Assembly: GCF_033115175.1 (NCBI RefSeq)
Contig: NC_084833.1
Location: 56,382,716 to 56,446,715, forward strand
Length of the DNA stretch: 64,000 nt
Source of the DNA: Lepus europaeus
Lineage: Eukaryota; Chordata; Mammalia; Lagomorpha; Leporidae
Direction: 5' to 3'
Shown piece by piece: positions 36,130 to 49,308 of the stretch (within the stretch, counting starts at the first letter, position 1; each line of letters starts with the position of its first letter). The notes under the pieces are model-generated. The model was not told the DNA's origin and ran no database searches. It saw nothing but the letters and a program-made list of their open reading frames with translations. The position numbers and the translations under genes were made by a program.

Positions 36130-36135
36130 AATAAA
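36130..36135 (+). terminator. DENND2B: DENND2B poly(A) signal AATAAA
   Basis: Canonical AATAAA about 710 nt after the stop, followed within 15-30 nt by GT-rich sequence (GTGTACAGTTGTTTGG) fitting a downstream element. Confidence 0.8.
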
Positions 36136-37024
36136 CAGTGTACAGTTGTTTGGGCCCAGAGTCCCACATGTCCTTTGGCCTCATTTTCTAGAGTTCTCTC
36201 TCCAGGGAATGGGCTGAGAAAGACCAATCAGGGATGAAGCCCCATCGTGCAGGGAACTGAGTACTTGATTAAGGGGGTTTGCTTCCATATGGGTCACTGA
36301 TCTCCCCTGAACCGAGTTCTCTGGACTGATCTGTATGACTGGTATTCACTGTCCTAGTTCAGCTCCCTCTCCAGCAGCCAGCTGTTGAGACTCTAACATA
36401 TTTCTACTGATGGGAAAAAATGTTCTTTTCCCTCTAACTCCTCCATCATTAGGTGAATCTGAACATTTTCCTACCCCGTCTGGAGCCTTTAAGACATCGT
36501 TGGGTATCCTGACTTTGGTGTAGTGAAGTCCAGCTATTGCCAACCCCAGGACTTGGTCAGAGCCCTCACCCCACTGCCTGTGACTCTTTGATGTCACTCT
36601 ATGGGTAGCATTTTTCATTGGCACTCTAGGTTTGCATACAGAAAGTTCTTCCACATTTCATGTAAGAAAGCAGCAGGGTGGAGAATAATGGTTGTAAGGT
36701 CTTTGGTAGAACAGAGACCTTGAAAAAACTGCCAAAGGTAAGGCATTAAGCTGGGACTCTCTTCACTGACAGTGGGTCAGGTAAGATTTCAACTGTGGAG
36801 TCATGTTTGCCTATCCTTCCACCCTAGCCCGTTTAAACAGCAGATAATTTCATCCTGAATTTACTTCTTTTCCCCATCCGCACTGAAGCCAGTGCCATCC
36901 TCAAACTCCCTGATAAAGCAGTCTGGCTTCTGGGAAGACGAAGTCATCTCTGAAAAAGCCTCCTGCGCTTTGGGTATAGGAGGGCAGGGACTTTGAGGCC
37001 ATATGAATGTGGGTTTGTTTGTTT

Positions 37025-37300
37025 TTTATTTATTTGAAAGGCAGAGTGTCAGAGTTAGAGAGACGTCTTCCATCCGCTGGTTCACTTCCCAAACAGCCAC
37101 AGTGGCCGGAGCTGGGCCAATCTGAAGCCAGAACCCTGGAGCTTATTCTGGGTCTCCCACATGTGCGCAGGGGCCCAAGGACTTAGGCCATCCTCTGCTG
37201 CTTTCTCAGGCCATAGCAGAGAGCTGGATTGGAAGTGGAGCAGCCGGGACTTGAACCCACGTCCAAATGGAATGCTGGCAGTGTACGCGCCGGCCCCTGA
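37025..37300 (-). mobile_element. CSINE (old type)
   Basis: ATTTATTTGAAAGGCAGAGT to GCGCCGGCCCC; flanked by TGAATGTGG on both sides. Confidence 0.8.
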
Positions 37301-37450
37301 ATGTGGCTTTTTAGTTGGGGTAGAGAGAGAAGACAGATTGTAACCAGAAAATTCAGAATTTAGTGTAGTTATATCCAGAATTCATACCTGTTTACTCATC
37401 CTTGGGCTTCATGATAAGTTCTAAAAGTAGGCTTTAAAAAATAAAATTTG

Positions 37451-37782
37451 TGGCCGGCGCCGTGGCTTAACAGGCTAATCCTCCGCCTTGCGGCGCTGGC
37501 ACACTGGGTTCTAGTCCCGGTTGGGGCGCCGGATTCTGTCCCGGTTGCCCCTCTTCCAGGCCAGCTCTCTGCTGTGGCCCAGGAAGGCAGTGGAGGATGG
37601 CCCAAGTCCTTGGGCCCTGCACCCGCATGGGAGACCAGGAGAAGCACCTGGCTCCTGGCTTCGGATCAGCGAGATGCGCCAGCCGCAGCGGCCATTGGAG
37701 GGTGAACCAACGGCAAAAAGGAAGACCTTTCTCTCTATCTCTCTCTCACTATCCACTCTGCCTGTCCAAAAAAAAAAAAAAT
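37451..37782 (+). mobile_element. CSINE (young)
   Basis: GGCCGGCGCCGTGGCTTAAC head, near-consensus body, CTGCCTGTCC end and A-run. Abuts the next element tail to tail. Confidence 0.9.
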
Positions 37783-38052
37783 TGTTTGAAAGCCAGTGTG
37801 AGAGACACATACAGAGAGAGAGAGAGACGGTCCATCTGCTAGTTCACTCATTAAATGGCTTCAAAGCCAGGTCTGGACCAGGCCAAAGTCAGGAGCCCAG
37901 AACTCCAGCCAGGTCTCCCACATGGCTGGAAGGGACTGAAGCACTTGGGCCATCTTCTGCTGCCTTCCCAGGCACATTAGAAGGAAGCTGGAACAGAAGT
38001 AGAGCAGCCAGGAATTAAGGTGGCATAATCCACTGTGCAATGCCTGTCCCTA
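37783..38052 (-). mobile_element. Diverged old CSINE
   Basis: TTGTTTGAAAGCCAGTGTGA, TCACTCATTAAATGGC box, to the ATGCCTGTCCCT head end. Confidence 0.65.
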
Positions 38053-38348
38053 AAGTGGACTAAATAATGAACAGTTCCTAAAAGGTGCTTTCACTCTCTC
38101 TCCCCATGTGCCCCTCACCTTTTAATGTGGCTCAAAAAAACTGACACACTGCCAGATCACAGGGTATACAGGTGTAAATTCCTCTTTTGCTAAATTTTGA
38201 AACCTTTCTCTTTAAAATATGAGGGTGCTTAAAAAGTGGAATTAAAATAATTCGTTTTGGCACAAAAGATTGTTTAAGTCCATGCCTAATCATCTTTTAT
38301 GAGGACCCTGTGCTACTACTATTCAGAATTGGCAAGTTTCTGATAAGC

Positions 38349-38642
38349 TTTTTTTTTTTTTTTGACAGGCAGAGTGGATAGTGAGAGAGAGATAGAGAGA
38401 AAGGTCTTCCTTTTTGCCGTTGGTTCACCCTCCAATGGCCGCTGCGGCTGGCGCATCTCGCTGATCCGAAGCCAGGAGCGAGGTGCTTCTCCTGGTCTCC
38501 CATGCGGGTGCAGGGCCCAAGGACCTGGGCCATCCTCCACTGCCTTCCCGGGATAGAATCCGGTGCCCCAAGCGGGACTAGAACCTGGTGTGCCGGCGCC
38601 GCAAGGCGGAGGACCAGCCCATTGAGCCACGGCGCCGGCCAA
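38349..38642 (-). mobile_element. CSINE (young) with internal deletion and long duplication
   Basis: Poly-T, GACAGGCAGAGTGGATAG to GGCGCCGGCCAA. The CACAGCAGAGAGCTGGCC segment is missing. CAAGTTTCTGATAAGCTT is duplicated at 38333-38350 and 38643-38660. Confidence 0.9.
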
Positions 38643-38696
38643 CAAGTTTCTGATAAGCTTTAAAAACTTTTTGGTCCATTTATATTGCTTTTTTTT

Positions 38697-39041
38697 CTTT
38701 TCTTTTCTTTTTTTTTTTTTGACAGGCAGAGTGGACAGTGAGAAACAGAGAGAAAGGTCTTCCTTTGCCGTTGGTTCACCCTCCAATGGCCACCGCGATC
38801 AGCGCGCTGCGGCTGGCGCACCGTGCTGATCCGAAGCCAGGAGCCAGGTGCTTCTCCTGGTCTCCCATGGGGTACAGGGCCCAAGGACTTTGGGCCATCC
38901 TCCACTGCTTCCCGGGCCATAGCAGAGAGCTGGCCTGGAGGAGGGGCAACTGGGACAGAATCGGTGCCCCGACGAGGACTAGAACCCGGTGTGCCGGCAC
39001 TGCAAGGCGGAGGATTAGCCTAGTGAGCCGCGGCGCCCGCC
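38697..39041 (-). mobile_element. CSINE (young)
   Basis: T-rich tail, GACAGGCAGAGTGGACAG, through GCCGCGGCGCCCGCC; TATATTGC on both sides (38681-38688, 39042-39049). Confidence 0.88.
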
Positions 39042-39237
39042 TATATTGCCTTTTAATATGATGAATATAAATTTGGTTAAACAAGAAACTCAAACTACGC
39101 CAAAACATATTTCATCTCCGTCAGCTCCCAAAGCTAAGAGGAAATCCCATTTGTCTCAGGTCCTCCCAGAACACTTTATGCCTGTACAGGCGTTTTCTTT
39201 TTCGCCTAAGGTGCCCTGGCACATAATTGACACCTTC

Positions 39238-39531
39238 TTTTTAAAGATTTTGAGAGGCAGAGAGAGAGAGGCCTTCCATCCGATGGTTCACTCCCCAGAT
39301 GGCCTCAATGGCCGGAGCTGAGTCCATCCGAAGCCAGGAGCCAGGAGCTTCTTCTGGGTCTCCCACGTGGGTGCAGGGGCCCAAATAGTTCGCCATCTTC
39401 CACTGCTTTCCCAGGCCACAACCCAGAGCTGGACCCGAAGAGGAACAGCCGGAACACGAACCGGTGCCCATACGGGATTCTGGCGCGGCAGGCGGAGACT
39501 TAGCCCACTACGCCACACCTCCGGCCCCCAA
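39238..39531 (-). mobile_element. CSINE (old type) beside the orphan CpG block
   Basis: AAAGATTTTGAGAGGCAGAG to CCACACCTCCGGCCCCC. AATTGACAC is duplicated (39225-39233, 39532-39540). It sits at the edge of the CpG-rich block at 39.54 kb. Confidence 0.85.
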
Positions 39532-39540
39532 AATTGACAC

Positions 39541-40030
39541 TCTTACCACGCCACCCGCACCCAAGCCCACCTTGAAGCGGTTTGAAGTGCACTGTCACTC
39601 AAACCGCCCGCTCTGTCTGGGACAGCCAGCCCCGCCCTCTTCCGCGAGGCCAGCCCCGCCCACTCCCCCGGAAGTGGCCAAGTGGGAGGCAGGCGACGGC
39701 GCAGGTCGTGCTTCCGGCCGGGGAGGAGGTCAAAATGCCCCGGAACCAGAGCCGCACACTCCGGAAGTGGTTCCCACGGGCCGAGGCGGGGCAATACCCG
39801 CGGCCGGGTGGCTCTGGTTCCTGTACTGCTGAAGTGTCCTGGCGCAGACCAGTGAAGAGTCCTAGACGTCTGCGGCCCCAGCAGCCTCCTGCTGTAACGG
39901 AAGCAGACGGGGCATCCGCAAGCGGACGCTTTCCACGCGTTTCCGTCCCAGGAGGCGGCTGCTCTGACATCCACTTAAACGTGACCTAGCCAAGGAGAGG
40001 TTCGCGAATTATGCGGCCGACATTTCCCGT
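39541..40030. promoter_or_regulatory. Orphan CpG-rich block with ETS and GC-box motifs
   Basis: A CpG-dense block between DENND2B and RPL27A, unlike the AT-richer intergenic DNA around it. It has ETS-type CCGGAAGTG at 39668-39676 and 39761-39769, an inverted CTTCCGG at 39711-39717, and GC boxes CCCGCCC near 39631 and 39655. ORFs over 120 codons are open on both strands, as expected from GC-rich sequence; none is recognisable. It looks like a housekeeping-type promoter without an annotated gene (inference). Confidence 0.5.
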
Positions 40031-40126
40031 AAACCGAGTTGTTTGTGCCCTCAAATCTGGAGAAAAAAACTTTCTCAAGACTATTGAGCGCTTTCATCCC
40101 TAGCTACTAGCAGTGGCAAGGACTGG

Positions 40127-40270
40127 GATGGGGTTGGGGGCGGCGCAAAGCCCGGAGCTGGAATCCGAACGAGTTGGGCCATCACCGCTGCCTCTCAGGC
40201 TTGCACTAGCAGAAAGCTGTAGAGTGTGGAGACCAGGCTAAACGCCAGCCACTGAGATACAAAGCGCGCA
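40127..40270 (-). mobile_element. Possible very old CSINE remnant
   Basis: GCACTAGCAGAAAGCTG and GCCAGCCACTGAGATAC recall the middle and head of a reverse-strand old CSINE; weak. Confidence 0.3.
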
Positions 40271-40315
40271 CGCTAGGCTAGAAGGTACATAGTTTGTAAT
40301 TAAAACAATTAGGCG

Positions 40316-40545
40316 TCGGGGCAGACGTTGTGGCCCAGCAGGTAAAGCCCTGGCCTGACACCTGCATCCCATATGGACGCGTTAATGTGTCTGTGCAAGT
40401 GGAAGATGGCCCAAGTCCCTGGGCCCCACGTGGGAGATGTCCCTGGCTCCTGGCTTCAGCGTGGTCTACCCCAGATAGTTGTGGCCATTTGGGGAGTGAA
40501 CCGGCCAGTGGAACGTTAGTCTGTCCTCTGTAACTAGGTCTACCC
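40316..40545 (+). mobile_element. CSINE (old type) with internal deletion
   Basis: GGGGCAGACGTTGTGGCCCA head, CATCCCATATGGACGCG, then directly the GTGGAAGATGGCCCAAG part; no clear A-tail. Confidence 0.65.
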
Positions 40546-41324
40546 ACCCAGCACACTAAGCTGTAGCAGGTGAGGAACCTGTACTTGTGGGGCACTGAAT
40601 TGAAGGTCCTAACGCTTAGCTTGCAGGACTTCATCAACCCTATGCATGCCACAGGGCAGGCTAGTGTCATGAAGATATTAGTGAATGTGGTTCATAGAGG
40701 TTACTATTTTCAAAGCAGTGTTACCTTCCAGTAAATGGACACACAGAATCAGTGTTAAAATACAAGTGGCATTCTAGGTCTGTTACACACTTAGGGTTCC
40801 TAGTGAGGAACCAGAGGAGCAAAACTGAGCATTAGCGTGAAGATGCTGATGCTCTTCCCAGTTAAGGGGACAGGATGACCTTTGAAGGTGATTTTTCTGC
40901 CAGGGTCCATCTACACCCTCCACACAGGATCCAGCATATCCCACTCCATGTCCTATTTACAGCTCTGCTCCTAAGGGAAACCTACCAGCAATGAATTCCT
41001 GGTGAATTTGTTATCCAGCGAGATCTGCAATCACCTGTACCAAAGCTTCACTCTTCATGTCTAACCATGGGACCAACTGCAGTCCAATCCACCCAGCCAC
41101 TGAGCTCCGTCCACTATGCCTTCTGAACCCTTCCCTTTTCCATGCTCAAATCTTATTTTCTAGGTCTCCTAACTAGCCTCCCACTGAGCTTTTTCTGACA
41201 GAAGTTCCTATTTACCTCATCCTTGCAAATCCATTCCCCACAACCCATCTTATGTTCATTCTGCTTGGACTCATTAAGATCACATGAAGTTACTGGCTTC
41301 TCACACCGTTGAAGTTTTTTTAAA

Positions 41325-41612
41325 AAACAAACAAAAAAGATTATTTGAAAGGCAGAGAGGTCTTCCATCTGCTGGTCCACTCCCCAAATGGCCAATGGCT
41401 GGAGCTGGGCTGATCTGAAGCCAGAAGCCAGGAGCTTCTTCTGGGTCTCATGTAGGTGAGGGACCCAGGGACTTGGGCCATCTTCCACTGCTTTTCCAGA
41501 CCATAACAGAGAGCTAGATTGGAAGTGGAGCAGCTGGCACTCTAACCAGTGCCCATATGGGATGCCAACACTGCAGGCAGCAGATTCACCCACTAAACCA
41601 CAAGGCCAGCCC
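41325..41612 (-). mobile_element. CSINE (old type)
   Basis: AGATTATTTGAAAGGCAGAG to CCACAAGGCCAGCCCC. Confidence 0.8.
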
Positions 41613-42261
41613 CTGAGATATTTTTACTTAGTCCCACATTTTAAAGATGAGGAAGCTTAATCAGGCTTTAAGTCAAATAGCTGATGACCAAAAACCAAAT
41701 ACAACCACCTGCTGGACCCATTGGTTGCTCTGTAAGTCCTCTAAAACATTTAAGAGTCTGTTATCACTAGCATAATGCAGACAGAATCTCAAACAACCCG
41801 GTTTCAAGATCATCCAAGCTTCCTGACTCTTTGTAATTGTTGCCCATTTTTTTTCAAGCCAGTGCAATTCAGTTCTTTTCTGTTTCTTTGGATTTGAACC
41901 CAACAGCTTTTAGAGGTTATTTTGAGTCTTGTCCCATAATCATGGCTTCCAGTCCATGTATATAAGCCCACTAAGGAAACAACTCTCACCAACACATAGC
42001 AGTATTAAGTTACATCTTAATTACTTGCCCAGTGTTTTAAACTACAAGTCTTATTCAGGCCAAAAAATACAAACTCAGGAAGAACTGTTAAAAGCACAAA
42101 TTATAATTCATGTTGAAATTCCATGCACTGGTCAGACATCACCATGGTCTTTAATACAGCAGATAGTAAACCTAAGAAAACCAGATTCCCAAAGACTAGG
42201 ACTTCCCAGTTTGCTGAGATAGGACTATCTTCTGAAACCCAAGCCAGTTTCACATAAAAAG

Positions 42262-42410
42262 CCCTGGAGCTGGTGCTTGGCTCAGCTATACACTCATCTA
42301 TATTGGAGTGCTTGGGTTGAAGTCCTGATTGCAGCTTCCTGCTAATGCTCACCCTTGGAGGCAACAGGTAACTATGGCTCAAGTAGCAGGATCTTACTTA
42401 GCTTCCCAAT
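42262..42410 (+). mobile_element. Old CSINE fragment
   Basis: CCTGGAGCTGGTGCTTGGC and TATTGGAGTGCTTGGGTTG match the head of the diverged type; stops before the CT tract. Confidence 0.45.
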
Positions 42411-42472
42411 GCCTGAATTTAGTGTGGCTCAGGCCTGGCCACTACAGGCGCTTGAGGAGCAGTCTTAAATAA

Positions 42473-42778
42473 GTGGGGCTGATGCGGTGGCATAGTGGGC
42501 CAAGCCTCCATCTGCAGCACTGGCATCCCACATGGGTACCAGTTCAAGTCTGGCGGCTGCTCTTCAGATCCAGCTCTCTGCGGTGGCCTGGGAAAGCAGC
42601 AGAGTATGGCCTGAGTGCTTGGACCCCTGCACCTGCATGGGGGACCTGTAAGAGGCCGTGGTTCTGGATCAGCCCAGCTCTCACTGCTGTGGCCATTTGC
42701 GAGTGAATAAGTGGATGGAAGACCTTTCTCTCTCCCTGTGTCTCTACCTATCAAATAAATAAAATCTTCTTAAAAAGA
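42473..42778 (+). mobile_element. CSINE (old type)
   Basis: GTGGGGCTGATGCGGTGGCA head to ATCAAATAAATAAAATCTT. Confidence 0.8.
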
Positions 42779-42784
42779 GCACAA

Positions 42785-43310
42785 AGGAGTCCTGTTTGGA
42801 TTCTTGACCCAACCCAGCTCCCTACTAATGTGCCTGGGAAAGCAGTGGATGATGGGTTATGTTCTGGGCTCATGACCTTAAACCTGGGCTAGCCCTGGCC
42901 ACAGCAACCATTTGGGAGTGACCCAGTGAATGGAAGATACCTCGGGACCGGCACTGTGGCACAGTGGGTTAACACCCTGGCCTGAAGCACTGGCCTCCCA
43001 TATGGGCGCCAGATGGGAGTCCCGGCTGCTTCTCTTCTGATCAGCTCTCTGCTATGCCCTGGGAAAGCAGTAGAGGATGGCCCAAGTCCTTGGGCCCCTG
43101 CACCCACGTAGGAGACCCTGCCTTCCGACTGACACAGCTCCAGCCGTTGCGGCCATTTGAGTGAACCAGCCAATGGAAGACTTCTCTTTCTCTGCCTCTC
43201 CTCTTTCTGTAACTCTTGACTTTCAAATAAATAAATTAAAAAAAAAAAAAAAGGAAGATACCTCTCCCTCTCCCTATGGCACTCTTTAAGTAATCCTTAA
43301 AACTGAGTCC
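42785..43310 (+). mobile_element. Old CSINE split by a younger CSINE
   Basis: The two halves (about 42785-42944 and 43253-43310) join at GGAAGATACCTC, which is duplicated at both sides of the inserted copy. Confidence 0.65.
42945..43252 (+). mobile_element. CSINE nested in an older CSINE
   Basis: GGGACCGGCACTGTGGCAC head to TTTCAAATAAATAAATTA plus A-run; GGAAGATACCTC duplication at 42932-42943 and 43253-43264. Confidence 0.85.
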
Positions 43311-43540
43311 CAATGCTTACTTTTCAATTAGGGTAGATTATCAGTTTCACTTCACAAATGAAAAATTTTAACCACAGTGCCTGTAAGTGCTGTTGGTAGC
43401 ACTGAGGTGGATTAGCAGTAACCCAGGCCCCGCACACCTCGAATACCTGGATGCTGTCAGGTGGGTTCCGGCAGGGACAGGGATGTAGAGGAAGTCAAAG
43501 AACCTACATTCAGACCACCAGGGAAAAGCATTTGCTAGCA

Positions 43541-43546
43541 TTTAAT
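43541..43546 (-). terminator. RPL27A: RPL27A poly(A) signal ATTAAA
   Basis: On the minus strand, ATTAAA starts 14 nt after the stop, giving the very short 3'UTR usual for ribosomal protein genes. Cleavage is expected near 43525. Confidence 0.75.
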
Positions 43547-43559
43547 GAACCGTGTGGCT

Positions 43560-46009
<2,450 letters not shown>

Positions 46010-46263
46010 TCACGTCCGGCCGGGGAGGGGGCGGGGCGAGGCCTTTTCGGTCTCGCGGGTCTCGCGGGCGGATGACTCCTTCCTCTTCCTGCTTTCCTTG
46101 GTGCAGCCGGTCGTACCAGGCTCTCGGGCTGAGAGCTGGTGAACGTGCGGGGCGTCGGGGCGCTTTGGCGCGCGCCACCGCGACCTAGGTGGCGCGGGAG
46201 CCGCCCGGGCGGAGCCGCCCGGGCAGAGCCGCAGGGCCTCCGTGTTCCTCCGCCCCTCACCCG

Positions 46264-46431
46264 ATGGCGCGGTCCCTTCTGTCTCTCCTGCTCTTGGTGC
46301 TCTGTTCGGGCCTGGTACTGTTGGTTGGTTGTCTCGGGGCCATGGTGAGGAGGCGCGAGACACCCCGCCTCTCCCGCCTCGGGGACGCCCTCGCGCACAC
46401 CGCTTTGGCCTTGCGCTCCCCTTGTAGTTGA
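46264..46431 (+). other. Candidate short ORF / divergent first exon in the CpG island
   Basis: A 55-codon ORF begins MARSLLSLLLLVLCSGLVLL, a hydrophobic run like a signal peptide or single membrane helix, then turns Arg-rich. A good donor (CATG|GTGAGG) lies at 46345, so it may instead be part of a spliced 5' exon. Kozak context is weak (C at -3, G at +4). No homologue recognised; could be chance in GC-rich DNA. Confidence 0.2.
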
Positions 46432-46744
46432 AACAGTGTGCTCCGACTCAGTACTTTTTAAGCGCCACGTTTGCGTGTTCTCCCAGCCCGACTTGACGTG
46501 CTGTGACCCCCTCCTCCGTACAGAGAGCCACTGCCCAACCCAGGCCCCATGCAAGCATCTTCCCTGAAACTTCTCTGACCCCTTCGGCCTTGGTTTCTCA
46601 CTAAGCCGCCGAATACACAGCTCCTAGATCCTTAGGGAGCTACACTGGTCTTCTGACCAGATCCTTGAGTGCCCCGGGGTTGCTGTGCGCTGGAGTTCCT
46701 CTCATGGAATATATCCGCAAATAATTGTTGAAAGAAAAGGTTGG

Positions 46745-46897
46745 TTGATTTGTTATTTATTTATGTGAAAGGCTGAGTGACAGGGAGACAGATTTTCCAT
46801 CCACTGATTCACTCCCCAAACGGTCACGACATCAGGGCCAGACAGATCAAAGCTGGAAGCCAGGAACTTAACCTGCTTTGCCACAGTGATGGCCCCC
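46745..46897 (-). mobile_element. Old CSINE with internal deletion
   Basis: ATTTATTTATGTGAAAGGCT, TTCACTCCCCAAACGG and TTTGCCACAGTGATGGCCCC, with the middle missing. Confidence 0.65.
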
Positions 46898-46899
46898 AC

Positions 46900-47290
46900 C
46901 TCCTCCTTTTAAGTCCTAGTACCACTGCCTTCATTCAGGCCCTCCTAATGTCTCCTATCCGGAGTTTGTAACATCTGTAGTTTGCATTCTAACCCTCCTC
47001 CAATCCCTGTCCTCACCTCCACCAGGTTGGTATTAGGTGACTTTCATTCTTGTGCTTAATTCATCAGACTTCAGTAGGCCCCTCTTACCAACAGTACAGT
47101 CCCCTGCCTTTCCAATCTTACCTCAGCTCCTCCCCTGTGCAGGCATTTTGCGGCAACCATACTTGGGACATCCCTCCTGCATTTTTTGCCACTGCGTGGG
47201 TCATTTCTCATGCCTGGAGTGCTCATCCTCTTCCTAACCACACATCCCAAATCTTCAACCTTTGAGGCCCACCTTATTCTTCTTCCAAGA
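46900..47290 (+). mobile_element. LINE-2 remnant
   Basis: TTTCTCATGCCTGGAGTGCT followed by TTTGAGGCCCACCTTATTCT resembles the L2 region read forward. Confidence 0.45.
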
Positions 47291-47309
47291 ACATTCTAGT
47301 TCAAAGTGA

Positions 47310-47450
47310 TAATAGCCAGTATTTTCAGAGCATCTTGCAATTTGCAAAATGTCTCTGCCTGAGAGTTTAGTACTACCAGTCTCATGTTTAAGAAAACTGA
47401 GGCACAGAAGAGTTGAGTGACTTATTAGAGGTCACAGTCAGAGCTTGGGC
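47310..47450 (-). mobile_element. MIR-family remnant
   Basis: GAAAACTGAGGCACAGAAGA then GTTGAGTGACTTATTAGAGG TCAC. Confidence 0.45.
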
Positions 47451-48060
47451 CTAGCCTGTAGTCTTCTGTCTGTGTATCTCTGCTTTTATCCCAGTGACCA
47501 CTCCCCTCTCTGACCTCACAGCATGATGGTCTGTATCACCCCTTCAACCTTAATCATAAACTGCTTGTGTCCAGCAGAAAGAGGGGTCTTGAGAGTGTGG
47601 GGACAAGGTCTAAGAAGAGATCATTCTCCATTTGATGTCAAAACCGGCCAGCAAGTGCACCAGGAATGAGCTGAGCTACCTGGAAACTGCCCTCAGGCAG
47701 TTGATCTGTCAATGGAGGTAAGCCAGCCAGAGTCTTGGGATGGAAGGTTAACCATGAGATGTATTTTAACTGTGGCTAGAGCAGGGTCAGGACTGTGCAA
47801 GGAGTACAGGTAGGGATCTGGGTGGTGGGACACTCTTTCTGGGTAGTTTGCCAGGTTCCTTGCTTATAGAAGAGCTATATGTTGTCTCTCTGGCCACCAG
47901 GCTGAACAGAGGCCTTCCTGAGTAGACCCACTGCTCCAAGTTGGGTTCCATGGTCACCTGACATTTTTCTCATCAATGATTTGATCTCCAGGGAATTGGG
48001 AGTGCCCTAGGCTTTGTGAGAGAGCAGCAAAGCTGACTGCTATCTCTTGAAGTTGAATAA

Positions 48061-48407
48061 TAGGCTGGTGCCGTGGCTCAACAGGCTAATCCTCCGCCTT
48101 GCAGCACCGGCACACCGGGTTCTAGTCCCGGTCGGGGTGCCAGATTCTGTCCCGGTTGCCCCTCTTCCAGGCCAGCTCTCTGCTATGGCCCGGGAGTGCA
48201 GTGGAGGATGGCCCAAGTGCTTGGGCCCTGCACCCCATGGGAGACCAGGAGAAGCACCTGGCTCCTGCCTTCAGAGCAGCGCAGTACGCTGGGCCGCAGC
48301 GCGCCAGCCGCGGTGGCCATTGGAGGGTGAACCAACGGTAAAGGAAGACCTTTCTCTCTCTCTCTCTCTCTCTCACTCACTGTCCACTCTGCCTGTCCAA
48401 AAAAAAA
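48061..48407 (+). mobile_element. CSINE (young) with perfect 14-bp duplication
   Basis: TAGGCTGGTGCCGTGGCTCA head to CTGCCTGTCC and A-run; TTGAAGTTGAATAA at 48047-48060 and 48408-48421. Confidence 0.92.
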
Positions 48408-49034
48408 TTGAAGTTGAATAACAGCCAGATAATAGGCATTAAATGACCTGTCCCTCCCATCAGGCACACAGGGTGTGGCTTCAGATGGCATCCTTCTCTA
48501 TGACGTCTCTTCTGACACAGAGCATGGCCTTGTGATATCTCAGGCATTGGGCTGAGAGGGGGCCTCAGCACCCGTGCAATGAGCAGAAGGGAGATGGTGG
48601 CAGACAGCGGCCTGGTGAGACATGTAAATATAGGGCTGACATTTTTGGCTGCCCTAGGTCTCTCTTCAGGTGCCCTTGGGAACATCCTGCCACCCTGAAG
48701 TGGGATTTGGCGGGCTTCTCTCTGGGTTCCTGAGTTTATCTTCTGTCCTTCAGATAGCAGCAACACTATGGGAGGATCCAGCCCTGTTTTCCTGCTCTCC
48801 ATCTTTACATTTGGATGCTGGGAAGTATTCTGTTGCTTTCCTTTTTCAAGTAGAGGAATGTTAATTTAAGATGGGAAGAGCTAGGGTTTCTGTTCTAAGA
48901 ATTAGAAATAAATTCAGAAATCCAAATTTATTTCCGAAAAAAATTATAAAAAGCATATGTAATAGAAAAGATAGTACATTAAAGAAATTCTGAAATCACA
49001 ATATCCTATCATACTTTTTAAAAAATTTATTTAT

Positions 49035-49308
49035 TGGGGCCAGCATGTGGCATGGTTGTTAAGCCACCACCTGCAGCACTGGTTCAAGTCTCAGCTGCTC
49101 TACTTCTGATCTAGGTCCCTGCTAATGGCTTGGGAAAACAGTGAAACATGGCCCAGGTGCTTGGGCCCCTGCACTCACATGGGAGACCTGGAAGAAGTTC
49201 CTGGCTCCAGCCATTGCAGCCATTTGGGGAGTGAACCAGTAGATGGAAGAACTCTCTCTCTGTCTCTCCCTCTCTCTGCCTTTCAAATAAATGAATAAAT
49301 TTTTTTAA
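49035..49308 (+). mobile_element. CSINE (old type)
   Basis: GGGGCCAGCATGTGGCATGG head to CTTTCAAATAAATGAATAAA. Confidence 0.8.

Larger units (their letters stand above)
35419..36155 (+). other. DENND2B: DENND2B 3'UTR
   Basis: About 740 nt from the TAA to the expected cleavage point downstream of AATAAA at 36130. It contains a perfect Pumilio-type element (TGTAAATA, 35580-35587) in a short AT-rich stretch and a T-run near 35860. The exact cleavage point is an estimate. Confidence 0.8.
36156..43524. other. Intergenic, DENND2B to RPL27A (convergent genes)
   Basis: 36.16-37.02 kb: nothing recognised. 37.0-39.5 kb: six CSINEs, mostly minus. 39.54-40.03 kb: orphan CpG block. 40.1-43.3 kb: further CSINEs; 40.6-41.3 and 41.6-42.25 kb show only faint old-repeat traces. 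Confidence 0.7.

Noticed and set aside
39543-39989. ORFs of 122-143 codons on both strands in the orphan CpG block
   Set aside because: Several frames are open at once, as expected from GC-rich DNA, and none has a recognisable domain or biased codon pattern.
48047-48376. Many 60-170 codon ORFs containing phrases like 'MAQVLGP' or 'GASPGLPWG'
   Set aside because: These recur at every CSINE in all orientations and are translations of the SINE body, not genes.
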